Assembly (NCBI RefSeq): GCF_020882245.1
Contig: NC_083599.1
Coordinates: 80,657,422-80,721,421, forward strand
Length of the DNA stretch: 64,000 nucleotides
Origin: Rhopalosiphum padi
Taxonomy: Eukaryota > Arthropoda > Insecta > Hemiptera > Aphididae
Reading direction: 5' to 3'
Position numbers and translations under genes: made by a program. The notes below the pieces were generated by a model, which saw only the letters and a program-made list of their open reading frames with translations, searched no databases and was not told where the DNA came from. Below are positions 41,541-53,689 of the stretch, piece by piece; position 1 is the first letter of the stretch, and the number at the start of each line of letters is the position of its first letter.

Positions 41541-44500
41541 ATGGTGGTGAGTAAAAATATATTTTTAAATTTATTTCAATATTTTTTATTCTCAATTTAA
41601 TTGTTATTTTTAATGATTCTAATTTCTAGAGTGCTGTATGTTCTAGTAGGTAAGCAAATAAGTATATATATTGTAGTTAATAGAATCTATGGTAACTTTT
41701 TTATGTACGTATAACTACAGAATGATATTCTAGTATTTTTAATAACGCAATGTGTATACTTTTGAATCATTTTATATTGTTTTTTTAACTTTGTATTAAG
41801 AGGAGTATCAGTAATAAATTCAACTAAACTAATTCTATTGATATAATTATAACGAAATATTATTCTAAAAGTCAATTCGGTATTTTTCATAATTGACTGC
41901 AAATTTAGTTATTTTATTTATTGGAATATGAAACTATTCGGCACAATTAAGATTGAGTACTTTTTATTTAATTGTATCTGTTATTATATTAATACATTAT
42001 TTCAATAATTTCCATTCTAACGGAAGTAAGAACTCGCGATTAGAGTTGTCATTTCATAAATATCATTAATATCAAGGTTAGATACAAAAGATTAAAATAT
42101 TGTATTTACTGTTCTCTTGAGTTTAAAAATATGTATACTTAATTATTAAATTAGAGAAACTTCCTATAATCTACTCCTACCTTGCATTGCCTCATTTTAA
42201 TTAAAGTACTTAGTTTGATTTTTAACTATAACTTATATCTAGGTCTTGTAGGAAGATATGTTATTCTTGTCACTATACATACTATACTTGTTTATCTTGA
42301 CATATAATTAATGTTAACCATTTATGTTTTCATTCACAGCAATATATAATTCATTCATATTAACAATTAACATTATTTTTTAAGTTGTTTTCTTATTTTC
42401 ATGATGGTTACACTGGTTCATATATCTAAATCTAAAATTTCAAATCAATCCAGTAGCGTAGCCAGCTTAAGATTATCCTTGAGAGTATCCTTTCCTCTAC
42501 CATCATCCAAATAATCGTTTTATTTGGGCTGTTCATTATTGTGTTTTAGTAACAGTAGGAAAAATTACAATGCAGAAAGATTTTTTATAGAAAATTAGTA
42601 TTTGTTATAATAGGTAAGTGCAACGAAACTGAGTAACAACCTAATTTTGTTAAATATACAGAGAAAGATTTCTATTCAATATGTATTCATATTAGATTTT
42701 CATAACTTTTTATGGAAATACATGTTTAGTTTACGTATAGCTTTAATATTTTTGTTTCATTAAATTAATACTTAACTATATAATTTTAAAAATGAAATAT
42801 TATATAAGTTCCTAAACAATAAATAGCTTTTTCATCTACGATAAAATTGTAGATCTTCGAAACTAATGAATAAAGAGCCGGGTAAAGAGTGTTTAAAACT
42901 TATCCAAGTTTTCATATTGTCGTGTAGGATATTTATCTTTATTAATTTAATAATAATTAAACAAATGAGCATACAAGTTTGAAGTTATATTTAAAAAACT
43001 ACGCAATCTATATCAAAACTTTGATAATTCAATACATCTGATAGATATTATGTGAGTTTGTTTGTCTCGTCTAAATTACCTTTTTTAATATTAACTTTAA
43101 AAGCATATAATAATTTTTGTAAATGCCAATAACTTTAGTCGTACACTAATAAATACACACAACTAAAATTTTATCATAGCAAGATAAATACATAATATAA
43201 ATGTCATTGCACTACGTTTTCCAATTTTGACCTTCACTAAGATAAATATTCCAATTTAAAGAATTTTTATATTTTCATTTGATTTATCGACGGTTCAGTT
43301 CCATTTCTTCATTACATGTAAAATTCAAAAACCAAATGTAGCTGATATTATATTAGTTCCAGGAATTAATGTTATTTCCTTCCTTTTTTCCCTTGGAAAT
43401 TCCATCGAAAAACCTTGTATTTTTTTTTTTTAACTTGATTATTTGAGTTATTGTGTTATGATAAAATTTACAACATATTTTGCTTATTTAAAAGAAATTA
43501 TCAGTCATTTTAAAAGCAGCTTAAAATGTATGTTATTAAACCACTTCCTTTAAAATTGTCCATACAATCAAGTGCTTTGCATACTTATATCGGGAAAGAT
43601 GATTTTGGGATAACCTTCAATATTGTATTTTGATTTTTTTCGTTAATTTTTAGAATTTCTAAAATTCAAGTTTTCTGGGGCAAAACAACTTGTATTTATC
43701 TTATTTTTAAATGTTACTCCACCAACCGATCCATAAGCTATAAGGCTATAGCAAACATTTTAAGAATAGCATAATTTTGAACAAAATGGCTTATTCTTTA
43801 TTCACCGTATGAATATCATATTTTAAAACTAAATGCGATGGCTAAATTAATGCAGGAGCATTAGAAACCCAATCAGAATGGATGTAGTGAAATTAGAATA
43901 GCTCTGAACGTGTGCTACATAATTTGTTCCTCGATCAAAAATAATCTTGTTCTTCTCCGGGTTATCTATTAAATTATGTACACATATTGTAAATATATAT
44001 ATTTTGGACAAAACCATTTTCATTGGCGTTTTTGTAAATAATCAATGTAATTAGAAATGTTGTCCGGAAAACTTATGCAGGACAACAAAAAATGTTAGTG
44101 GCAACATATTTAAATGCTAAATTATTATATTGTTTTAATACACGGTGTGCCTAATCTACCTGTTAAGTAGATCCGAATTTTTTCAATCACAATGCTTTTA
44201 AAATCAAAAAATGATTTTGCAATTAGCCACTTAAATTTTTTGAACTGTTTAAAATTATAGTTTTATCGAGTGTATGACATACTCCATGTTTATGATAATG
44301 TAAAATAAAAATAATTATTATATTAAATCAAATTATATAAAAAATATTTATTTTGTTCGTGATATTCTATCTACATATATTCAATTGAAGTTAAGCCCTA
44401 ACCTTAGGCCAATTAATATAAGCGGAAAGCTTCTTGGGTAATTATTGGATTGGGATGATATAGTCATCACTCATCAATATTTTTATTTTTATACTCCTAA

Positions 44501-46069
44501 AACGTTATTAATTTCACCATTTTTATCTTTGTTTGAGATGAAACATTATCATAAAAAAAATGCTAGAAGCCACTTGTGGTATTAAGTACCATAAAAGTCC
44601 ATACATTTCATTTAATATTGATTTAGAAATATCTATGTCTTTCAATAGCGTCATCCAATATAGTAATTTGTATAAAATCTAAATCCCTGTATGATGCTTG
44701 AGAAGGAAAGAGAGCACAAAACTACTATTTTATGTATAATTAAACTATAAAAAAACACACAACTATACTCAAGTCATGAAAAGTATTATTTTCTTTTAAA
44801 GTTAATTTCGTTTCAATACAAAACAATTTTCAATGAATAAATAGTTTTTGCCATCTATCTAGTGTGGTTTATAGATCCAGGAACTTGAAAAAATATGCCA
44901 TTAGCAATCGTTTGATCGAGAAATATAATAGTTAGTACTAGTAGATATTTCCTTATAATCATCTCGAGAATGGTATTGTTGCAATTGATTTATGTAGAAT
45001 ATTGATATTTCTTCTTTTAGGACTTGTATTGATTAAAAAATATAATTATCTTCTAATTTAATATAAAAGTTTTTAACGTTAATATTTGGCCAAGACTTTT
45101 GAAAATATTAAAAAATTGGTACATCTAAGGCAGATCATCTTTATTACAAAAGTAATTATCAGTACAACTTCAAATGTATAATGTCCTTATGGTAAATATA
45201 GAATATCACACTCTAATTTTTGCTCTAGTAATATATAAGCAAAACATCTATTTTGACAAATACACGAAAAACTGTGAGATATTTTTTTCTAGCAAACTAA
45301 TGTATTCTCAATAAATTTAGTTAAATTGTTTTTCATATAAAATATTATGTATACAATTATATTTTTTAACATTTGTATGCTTGTTATAGTTTTTGAATAA
45401 AATAAAAACTACCCTTTTTAACCATTTATCGAACCTCGCGGGAAAGGGATGATTAATCAAAACCAAATTTTACAAAAAATGACTAATTTATAGTAATAAA
45501 CAAATTAGGGTGCAATACATGAAAAATTTAAAAGAAGCACCCTAATATTTGATAATAACTTAAATCTCATAGAGTACAACAAAGAAACATCAACGTTAAT
45601 TTGTATAGTAGATTGTTTTTTCTTTGTACTAGTATATTGTAACATTTTAACAAAAAAATATATGTAATTGTACATACATTGTTTTGAAATGAGTTCAAAT
45701 TTTCACGGACAATAACCATACATATTTAAAAATTAGATAATATATTTCCTACATGTTTATCCACAGGGTAGAATTCCCAACAACAAAGTTTCATTGGAAG
45801 TACGTGATAACATTTTGAATAAATCGATTTATCGAGAATATTATGAGGAAACCGTAGAACGAAAGCAAATGGCACAACACGCGATCGTGACTAAAAATTA
45901 TTGTTTGGCCAAGAAGAATTACCAAGAGTTTAAGAGACAAACGAGTATGAACGAAGGACGTGAAATATTCGATAATAGTTAAAATTTATATTTTTCAGAA
46001 CAAATAACAAAAATCAATAGAAAACAAGTCACTGGACCCCAATGGTTCCAGGAATTGTCTGAGCAACAG
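41541..46069 (+). CDS. Candidate host gene with a 4.2-kb intron
   Basis: ATGGTG|GTGAGT at 41541-41547 is a minimal start exon with a consensus donor. TTTATCCACAG at 45766 precedes an exon that joins in phase: M V then GRIPNNKVSLEVRDNILNKS and IYREYYEETVERKQMAQHAI, open to a TAA at 45980-45982. A further splice-bounded stretch follows AG at 45998 (QITKINRKQVTGPQWFQELS, donor at 46070). Its entry would need a donor near 45958 and a very short intron. The peptide is highly charged and helical (ERKQMAQHAIVTKNYCLAKK). I cannot name it. Exon 1 is only two codons, so the link across 4,220 bp is tentative; the exon at 45767 itself is the better supported part. Confidence 0.4.
41547..45766. other. Long AT-rich stretch, probably an intron
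   Basis: 4.2 kb without convincing coding sequence. A hAT-like end word CAGTAGCGTAGCCAG occurs at 42451 without a visible partner. The rest is AT-rich single-copy-looking sequence. Confidence 0.5.
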
Positions 46070-46142
46070 GTTAGATATATTATTAGACGCTAGATGTCTC
46101 TGACACTACAATATACTATTCAAATCGATTTCAAAATTATTC

Positions 46143-46797
46143 TTAAGATAGGATAGGATTACCAGATTATAATTTCCTGAACCTGGGTCATTTTGAATGG
46201 AAACCTATAAATATAAATAAATAATATTTATTTATTTTTTTATAATAAATTATATATGCAAGCAATATTATACAAACACCTATCACCAATTTATATTATT
46301 TATGAATTATGGTTTACATTCGTTTGAAATCAAATTTTACAGTTGTCGGTAAAAGAAACAAAATAAAAAAATCTAATAATAAGTATTTGGAATTTTCGGA
46401 TTCTAGGGTTTCTTCTGTGTAGTTTACTAAATATTTGGCTGATCTATGAACTTATTTTAATAAAGATTTGTTTTTTAAAATTTAGTCGTAGAATTCTTCA
46501 TAAGATGTATTATTGAAGCTTTGAAGCACGTTTTTATAATAAGAAAATCTTTTACCATTCTTGAATTTGTCCATGTTCTGTTCATGAGCGAAAATACACG
46601 TTTCACAGCTGTATTTGAACCCGACAAAACAAAACTAATTTCAACAACTTTTTTTGTTATCACTATAATATGTAAGATGATAATGTGTTTTCCTAATTGA
46701 AAAATGGTTTTTCTATTGAGTACAATTTTAAAACCGGGACAAATCACTGTCACGAAACACTTTCTCAGGAAACCGGGACATTTGGTTAAACCGGGAC
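46143..46797 (-). mobile_element. hAT-related scrap
   Basis: The minus-strand frame (46753-46475) contains EISFVLSGSNTAVKRVFSLM then NRTWTNSRMVKDFLIIKTCF, matching the C-terminal hAT dimerisation segment (SNA.VERVFS.MN..W). Flanking GC words ACCTGGGTC (left, about 46187) and ACCGGGAC (right, about 46733 and 46781) and GATAGG/CCTATC at the borders look like worn, mutually inverted ends. Body deleted. Confidence 0.5.
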
Positions 46798-47977
46798 GCC
46801 CTATCTTAAAAACACGATACAGAACAATTTCAAATATTGGAAATAAGAAAATGTGTAATTACCGATTAGTACTGTACTACTGTAGTCATCTTTTTCATTA
46901 TTCAGCTATATTCCGACACGTTTCCTACAAAGCAAAGGTTTGTTTATAGTATCGATGAGAGTTGTGACCTCGGTGGCTCGGTGTATAAATCAGTAATATT
47001 AAATGAGTTCCATGAATAGTTTTGAGTTATTAAAATTGAGTACGAAAAATATTTTTTGGTTATTTGAATTTATTTTCTTTATTTGGAATATACAATCTAT
47101 ACCTAGGGGCACAATTTTATTTTTTTATCATTATAATCAAGCCTGGGCAATTTTTTACCGTGTTGATGTCTTAAAATTATATTTTTAAAAGGTATAACAA
47201 ATAATTGCTTTAAAATAGTATTTTTAAATGAAATAATTTTTTTTTTATATATTGACTAATTAATAATGTTTAAATTTTAAGTCTTAACTGTATTAACTAT
47301 AAATAATTATAATTTATTATTTTTATTTATTTATAAATTAAAATGATTATGGTATTTATAATATTATGTAAGCGTCTATTCTATAAATTTTTCCGTGGAG
47401 TACATCGGGTAGGTTAGAGTGCCTAGATAATAAGAGAGTGGCCAACTCAATTGATAGCAGCCATTTTTCGTCCAAACTATTCCCGCGCTTTATAATTTTG
47501 AATTTATGTTGTTCAAAATTTCGGAATCTGAAAATCTTAACATTTGGTTATTTTTTTTTATTTTTTGTAGTTTAATACCTTTTTATACTAATTAGGTATA
47601 CATAGTTTATGGTCATGATGAATGGCAACTAAATTTTGGTGAAGAGCAAAGATTATTGAAACGCAACACCCGCACCCCTTTTTAAAATGTAATAAACTAA
47701 TATGTTTTATATTACCTCAGTATATAATTTAATCTGATTTGTCAAATATACGCATAAATTTATATTTATATATTTGCATTATAATAACCATATAATTACA
47801 TACATTGCATGTGCTATACATAATATAATACTTGATAATTTGTAGACTAATAATTAATTAACTTTAGCCTTAAATTAATAAAATATATTATGTACCTACT
47901 TACAGAATAACTATTTGAAACAAATCAATATATTTACATATAAATAAAAATTAATATAATAGACAAGTATATTAATT
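46798..47977. other. AT-rich spacer, nothing recognised
   Basis: About 1.2 kb with only short AT-driven frames. Confidence 0.55.
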
Positions 47978-49634
47978 TCAGTTATTTATATTTCCTAAAA
48001 ATGAACAACCAATTCCGTAGCTAGCCCACATAGCTTTATTACAAGCCCCCATATCTGAAGTTATTGAGTTAACTCGAAGGCCAATGGCTTCAGCTTTGGA
48101 AATTATACTATTTATAATTTGTTTCAATGCACTACCTTTAACTGAATCGCTGGTGAAATAGTATGCCACCGTTTGTTTCCAGCGACTAAATATGCCACCG
48201 AGCATAAATACTAAACCATGATTTGCAATACCTTCATGTTCAAGAAGTGTGACATTTCCAATAAATGATTTTGAAGCAACATCATAATTTATACCTTCAG
48301 TCAGAAACATTTCATCCAACACTAATACACATTCTTTTTCAAAATTGTTCAAAGAAGCAATTTTTATTGAAAGCATTTCAAATACATCTTCAAGAATTCC
48401 ACTGGAAATGATATTTTTTGTTATTTGCGGCATATTGTTCTAAGAGATGGTAAAGGGTTATTTTGTACAAGAAGTTCCTCATATCCATTTGATCCACAGG
48501 CAAATTTTAAGCGTAATGCTGTTTTGATAGAGGCATTTGACCACTTAAACCCTTTTTTATTTTTAACACTTAGTGATGCTATTTGATTGACGTTTAAAAA
48601 TGATTTCAAAAATTTAGTAAATGTAATATTTTGTTTGTAATTAATTTTAAGAGTGTGATTATTATTTTGACATAACTTGTGTACTAATTGGCCTTGTTTT
48701 GATAATTTTTTTTTTAAATATTAAATTTGTTTTAAAAGATCGTTTTTTTCTAAAGTGTCATCAGGTATAATATTAATGTTTGTATATGTATTATCTATAC
48801 TTGGTGGTTTATCATAGGAGGGTTCTGATTGTTGTTGGCTTGTCGCATAAGAATGTTCAGTTATATTAGATTTTGTTCGTTTAATCGGACTTGGAGTTGA
48901 GTTCTGTAACCTTTTTACTGGAATTTTTCGAATTGGTTTAATTGGTTGATGAGTAAAAATTGTAGGGATAGCAGAAAACTTCAATTTTTTTTTACCATCT
49001 ACTCTAACCTTTTCCCATTGGCTTTCGTCAAAATGACTCTATAAATAAAAATAGCAATTCAATAATAATAAAAAAATTATAAATTTTAAAATAAAAATAT
49101 GTAACTGACAACCTTATAATTAATTACAACTTAAAGTTGGTATCTATAATTATAGTATCTAATACCTATCAATATATTTTTACATTTAATTTCATAGTAA
49201 TTTACATTGATAGTTACTATTTTTAATAAATAAATAAAATTAAATGATAATATTTAACTATAATCTGTTAGTATTTAATTTCCTTTAAGGCCAAAAGATT
49301 GTTCATTAATTATTTTTTAGTATAGTAAATAATATTATTATATTTTTATTGTTAGGTATATTGAATAATTAAATGTGTTAAAGACAAATACATTAATTAT
49401 GTATCATGTCATGATTATAATACTAAACTAATATTTTTAATTGTCTTCTCTTTAAAATAGGTTGAAAATATATATATTTACTTCACAAAGATAGGAATTG
49501 TTTGTTGGCTTCCACTTGTCCCTTTTTACTTTTGATGCCCACAAGGCAAGCTTCACCTTATCTTTAGGAAAGACTTTTAATATGAAGCCATTTTCAGATC
49601 TATTACAGCAATCATAGGTACAGCATAAAGGCAT
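47978..49634 (-). pseudogene. P-element-like THAP transposase, truncated
   Basis: Exon 1 (49634-49482) and an exon starting at 49038 join in phase across an intron (CTTTGTGAA|GTAAAT...TTTATAG). The result is a full THAP zinc finger: MPLCCTYDCCNRSENG, LWASKVKRDKWKP, LCESHFDESQW and the AIPTIF box. A linker follows (RIPVKRLQNSTPSP), then after a TAA at about 48721 a helical region (LIKTALRLKFACGSNGYEEL type) with ASLSVKNKKGFKWSNASIKT. After a one-base loss in an A run near 48425 comes the RNase-H-like core ECVLVLDEMFLTEGINYDV ... VNSITSDMGACNKAMWASYG, with the first two catalytic Asp. It ends at 47978, losing the GTP-binding-like insert and C-terminus. Terminal repeats were not found. THAP9/P-element proteins catalyse cut-and-paste transposition. 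Confidence 0.8.
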
Positions 49635-49929
49635 TCTAAAACAATATTATAAATAATTACATCTAGTTGGTATGCACTAGAAAAATAATATTAATTTTGA
49701 ACCTAATAGATACTAATTAATAACTTACTTTCAATATGGTTCAATGACACAAATATAAATAATATTTATTATTAAAATATTACAAACTATGTTAGGTTAG
49801 AATAAAAATATAACTTGTCTTGCACTATTTGCATAAAAATTTGATTACAAATAAATTAAATTATAATATTATTTATATTATAATGCATATTTCGTATTTT
49901 GACTATAATATTATTATAATATTATTAGT
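49635..49929. other. AT-rich spacer
   Basis: No feature recognised. Confidence 0.5.
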
Positions 49930-50450
49930 AATACTAGCTTCGGGTGTGCCTCACTCTGAGTGTGCCTCGCTTTGAGTGAAACTCGCTGTAAGTGAATACC
50001 CTAGGACGGATGGAAGAGCTTGAAAGTGGATAGTTTTCAAAAAAGGAAGACCTACCGCTGATTGGTACTACTGCGAGTCTTCTATCGGGATGAATGATGA
50101 TAAGGCGGTTGTTGTCGGGAATTGATAAGACGTTCGTGGCGTCGATAATAATATTATTTATTAAATTATTATTATATATGCCTCGATTCCCGGCTTGTGG
50201 AACCCGCCTTCGAGATCCTACGGTTGTAGAAGCCGTCTCCGGCGCCTTCGAGGGGGTCGAGTGAAAATCTTTTCAAGGGAAATTCGGTTAGAAATGGTAG
50301 TCGGGTGTCTAGAAATCGGGCACACATATATAGTTTGGTTTGGAGGCTTGGCCGGTTCTTTTTTGAATGTATAAAAAATAAATAAGTATGAAAAATGGTT
50401 ACTAAATGTCTAGCTATCAGTCCTCATTCGATGTAAATCGATACCTGTGC
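49930..50450. other. GC-rich non-coding patch
   Basis: Sharp composition change with repeated words (GAGTGTGCCTC, CTTCGAGATCC, GCGCCTTCGAGGG). No reading frame is supported. It may be the left part of the repeat unit at 50455-50706 or of an unclassified TE. Confidence 0.4.
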
Positions 50451-50454
50451 TGGG

Positions 50455-50706
50455 CAATCCGCCTACGGCGGATTGTTATACCTCCTGACGTCGAAAGTCT
50501 GATGTTGTATAGTAGGGGAAAAAGTTTAAGTCGAACGAAGTGTTAACGTCTTATCTACGTCCTATTTACTGCGTCGAATTGCAGACTATGTGGGCGCAAA
50601 TTATGAAATCTGAATTTTTTATTTGCTAAAAATTGAATATACTTTAAGTGTTACCAAACCCCTCAGGTAGGCAATCCGACTGCGTCGGATCGCGGACGAT
50701 GTGAGT
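50455..50706. repeat. Three diverged tandem units of ~110 bp with hairpins
   Basis: Related words recur at about 50463, 50569 and 50680: CTACGGCGGATTG, CTGCGTCGAATTGCAGAC and CTGCGTCGGATCGCGGAC. Units 1 and 3 contain hairpins CCGCC-TAC-GGCGG and CCGAC-TGC-GTCGG, where a C:G pair is replaced by A:T, keeping the pairing. Non-coding. Family unknown. Confidence 0.45.
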
Positions 50707-50720
50707 ATAATGAGTCATTA

Positions 50721-51127
50721 TAAGTGAAATAATCCACAATACATTTATTACATCAGGTTGTAATTAAATATTAGTGTGCATGTTGCATGTTGTGCATGAT
50801 GTATATGACTTTAATAAATACATTATAGCACAGTCTCTTAAAATATTTTCTAAGTATTCCATACGTACACACTACACATATTGTGTTTACATAATATTAT
50901 ATAATATATACTATAAATAATATAATATAACATACTCAGTGGTAGTTAATAAGTACTATTACAAAAAACATAATAACAAAGCTGATACCAAAACATGTAT
51001 ATTTAACACTTGCAATATTCAAAAAAAAAAAAATTAGTACATAAATATTGAAATACTGCTTTTTATTAGTAGAGTAATAAAAAAATATACCGACGTTGCC
51101 AGCAAAATCATATAAAAATAAAAAAAA
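50721..51127. other. AT-rich spacer, nothing recognised
   Basis: Only low-complexity AT sequence. Confidence 0.55.
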
Positions 51128-51285
51128 CATTGGAAAAAAATGCAAAAAATGATTCGCAGTGTTAATTAAAGCGCCGCCGGGAATGTCGCCGGAGCGGGAT
51201 TCGAACTTGTTACACCTGCCTAAAATCCTATCCCATCTTAACGCCTAATCTTATCGACTACTGTTTGAGTTGAGTATCGACGGAA
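51128..51285 (-). repeat. tRNA-related SINE-like repeat, copy 1
   Basis: On the minus strand TAGTCGATAAGATTAGGCG resembles a Pol III A box and GTTCGAATCCCGCTCC contains a perfect B box (GTTCGAATCC). An A/T-rich tail follows (ATTTTTTGCATTTTTTTCC). A second copy lies at 51915-52050. It is probably a tRNA-derived SINE, or a tRNA-like unit dispersed by one. Confidence 0.5.
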
Positions 51286-51914
51286 AATCTCGAGCACCTA
51301 AACCGTTTCGAAACCGTCACCGAATTCGCGTTGTACGTCGTTTTACTAGTTTAATTCGTATTTCATTACACACACACACACAGACATTCTCGTTAATTTT
51401 TTTTTGAATATATTTGTAATCGATATCCGTTTTATGCGTATTTTATTTATATTTATTATTATTATGTATATAATATATATATATATATATGTATTGAACG
51501 ACTTTTGTCTCACGCCCAATCGCTCGTCACGATTACACGATAGAATTTTGGTACGCATAATAAAAGCGTATACTACACGAATACGGAAAAACTCGGAAAA
51601 AGCTAGAAAATCTGTAGAAAATCGTGTAATAGTAATAATCGTAAAATGTGTAATAACAACTATATAAATTATATGTATCCATGTATACAACCGTATCCGT
51701 TGAATTATTTTAAATCTTAAAACAAATAATTACAATATTTTATTATTCCCAAAATACACTCAGGTCAAGTTCTGTTTTGGTTAGAAAAACCTATATATAT
51801 ATATATATTTAATATAAAAGAATAATAACATTTACAAATTGAAATTAAAGTAACATACTTATATTGTAAAAGAACAATTATAATATATAATTTTTAAAAT
51901 AATAAATAAAATAA
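51286..51914. other. Low-complexity stretch with CA and TA microsatellites
   Basis: (CA)n at about 51368-51383, (TA)n at about 51472-51490 and again at 51792-51808. Open frames here are composition-driven. Confidence 0.6.
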
Positions 51915-52050
51915 CATTGGAAAAAAAGTGAAAAAAAATGCAAAAAAATGATTTCGCAGTGTCATCAAAGCGCCGGAGCGGGATTCGATCTCGTACACCT
52001 GCCTAAATCCTATCCTATCCTAACGCCTAATCCTATCGACTACAGTTCAT
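51915..52050 (-). repeat. tRNA-related SINE-like repeat, copy 2
   Basis: Same body as copy 1 with a weaker B box (GATCGAATCCCGCTCC) and the words TAGTCGATAGGATTAGGCG. It directly abuts LINE A at 52051, which it may have interrupted. Confidence 0.5.
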
Positions 52051-53416
52051 AAGCCTCCAAAACAAAATTGTTAAATACCATTAAATTCATAGTGGCCGAG
52101 CAACCTGGTCTGAACCCATACCGCTCGTCGATTAGAATTGAGTTAACAGAAAATTGAATATTTCTCAATTCTAGTAGTTCAAAAAGTTTGGATATGTGGC
52201 TCAAAATCGAAACGGGTTTATAATTTTTGACATCGTTTTTATCACCCGATTTAAATATAGGAATGACAGAGCTAATCTTAAGGATAGATGGAAAAACTCC
52301 ACAATCAATGGAAGTTTAAAAAGTAGCCACAGTGGAAAACATAGTGAAAATTTAATATTGTACAAGAAAATATCTGGTAAGCCATCTGGGCCTACTGACT
52401 TAACATTTTTTAGAGCATCTAGGCCATCATCAATATCATCGAAATGAATGAGCAAGTGCTAGGCAGGTCATGGCACAGGAATGGAGATGAAGAATCATTA
52501 GATAATGGTGGAACATAGACTGTATTAAAGTAAAGGGAAAATAAATTCGAAACGGATTTATTGCCCGAACTTTTCAAGTTCTCAAAATGCACAGTGTGGG
52601 GAATCTCATTGTTTGACTTATGAACGCGAACAAAATCCAAAACGACCTAGGATTAGATTTTAGCATAGACTCAGTACGAGACATGAAGATAGTATGGCAT
52701 TTTCTATACTTAGCCTTGTAAGAAGCTCGAAGTGTAGAGCATTCTGCTTAGTCAAGGGGGCAGTGTGAAGTTTTAAACTTCGCATGCGCCCGTTTCTTAC
52801 TAAAAACAATATGTTTAAGATTACTAGAAAACCATTTCGGAAATATAAAAGGTACATAAAACCTTTCTGGAACAAAGTTTAAAATGCTAAAGTGCAAGGC
52901 ATTAGCTGTCTTATCGACATCTAGAGACATTATGGTCTCCAACCAATTAAATGAATCTAAGAATTTACAAATTTCTACATAGGGAGCACGGCGGAAGTCG
53001 AAATAATTATGGGAACGATCTAATAAAGGGGAGACATTATCCAACTTTACCATAATATCAAGAGCCGGATGGTATGGATCGCAAGGCACCGCTGAGATTT
53101 CAGCTTTTATGGCATAGACTCTTTTGTCGTTAGAAAGCACTAGGTCCAAGATACCACCAAAAGAGTTTTGAATATCATTGTGCTGGAAAAAGTTATAAAA
53201 CGCAAATGCTTCAGGGATACATTGTATTCTAGGATTCGAAATAGAGTTGTATAATAAACCAAAACCGTCATTGGACCATATTACATCTGGCAAATTAAAG
53301 TCACGGCAAAATATGAAAACACAATCTGGGTGAAGGAGAAGAACGAATTGCACAGCGGACATAAAAGCCTCGTGTGCCGAAATCAGGCAAATAGGAGGAA
53401 AGTAAACAAAGCGCAT
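52051..53416 (-). pseudogene. Jockey-like LINE A: endonuclease end and RT start
   Basis: Minus strand. The main frame 53416-52748 is the second half of an APE-type endonuclease: CVFIFCRDFNLPDVIWSND, GGILDLVLSN and the DPYHPALDIMV His-type motif. A linker follows (FVPERFYVPFIFPKWFSS). The RT N-terminus is in shifted frames: DALKNVKSVGPDGLPDIFLY (52201-52455), then RYGFRPGCSATMNLMVFNNF (about 52080-52120). The element is 5'-truncated, has several stops and shifts, and is cut at 52050 beside a SINE copy. The palm (FADD) region is absent. Confidence 0.75.
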
Positions 53417-53689
53417 TACATATTTGATATTATTAAAACTAAATTTAACAAAAACATTTCCCCTTACATGCGTGTTATATTTTGTAATTGTTATATTTAT
53501 TATTTTGCAATCAATTTGTTATGATTTGTTAAACAAAAATTATTATTTTTCGATATTATATTTTTGTCAATGTAAAATCTTCCCTATTGATCTTTTCAAA
53601 ATTAATCTACAATTTAATATAAGAATATAACTTGTGATGTTCCAGAATTTTAGGACTCTGATAAAATATTATACATTTACAGAATGCGG

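Noticed and set aside
49930..50450. Protein-coding gene in the GC-rich patch
   Set aside because: No long frame on either strand; better seen as repeat-derived non-coding DNA.
53330..53630. Plus-strand frames near 53.4 kb
   Set aside because: Antisense to LINE A endonuclease or low-complexity tails.
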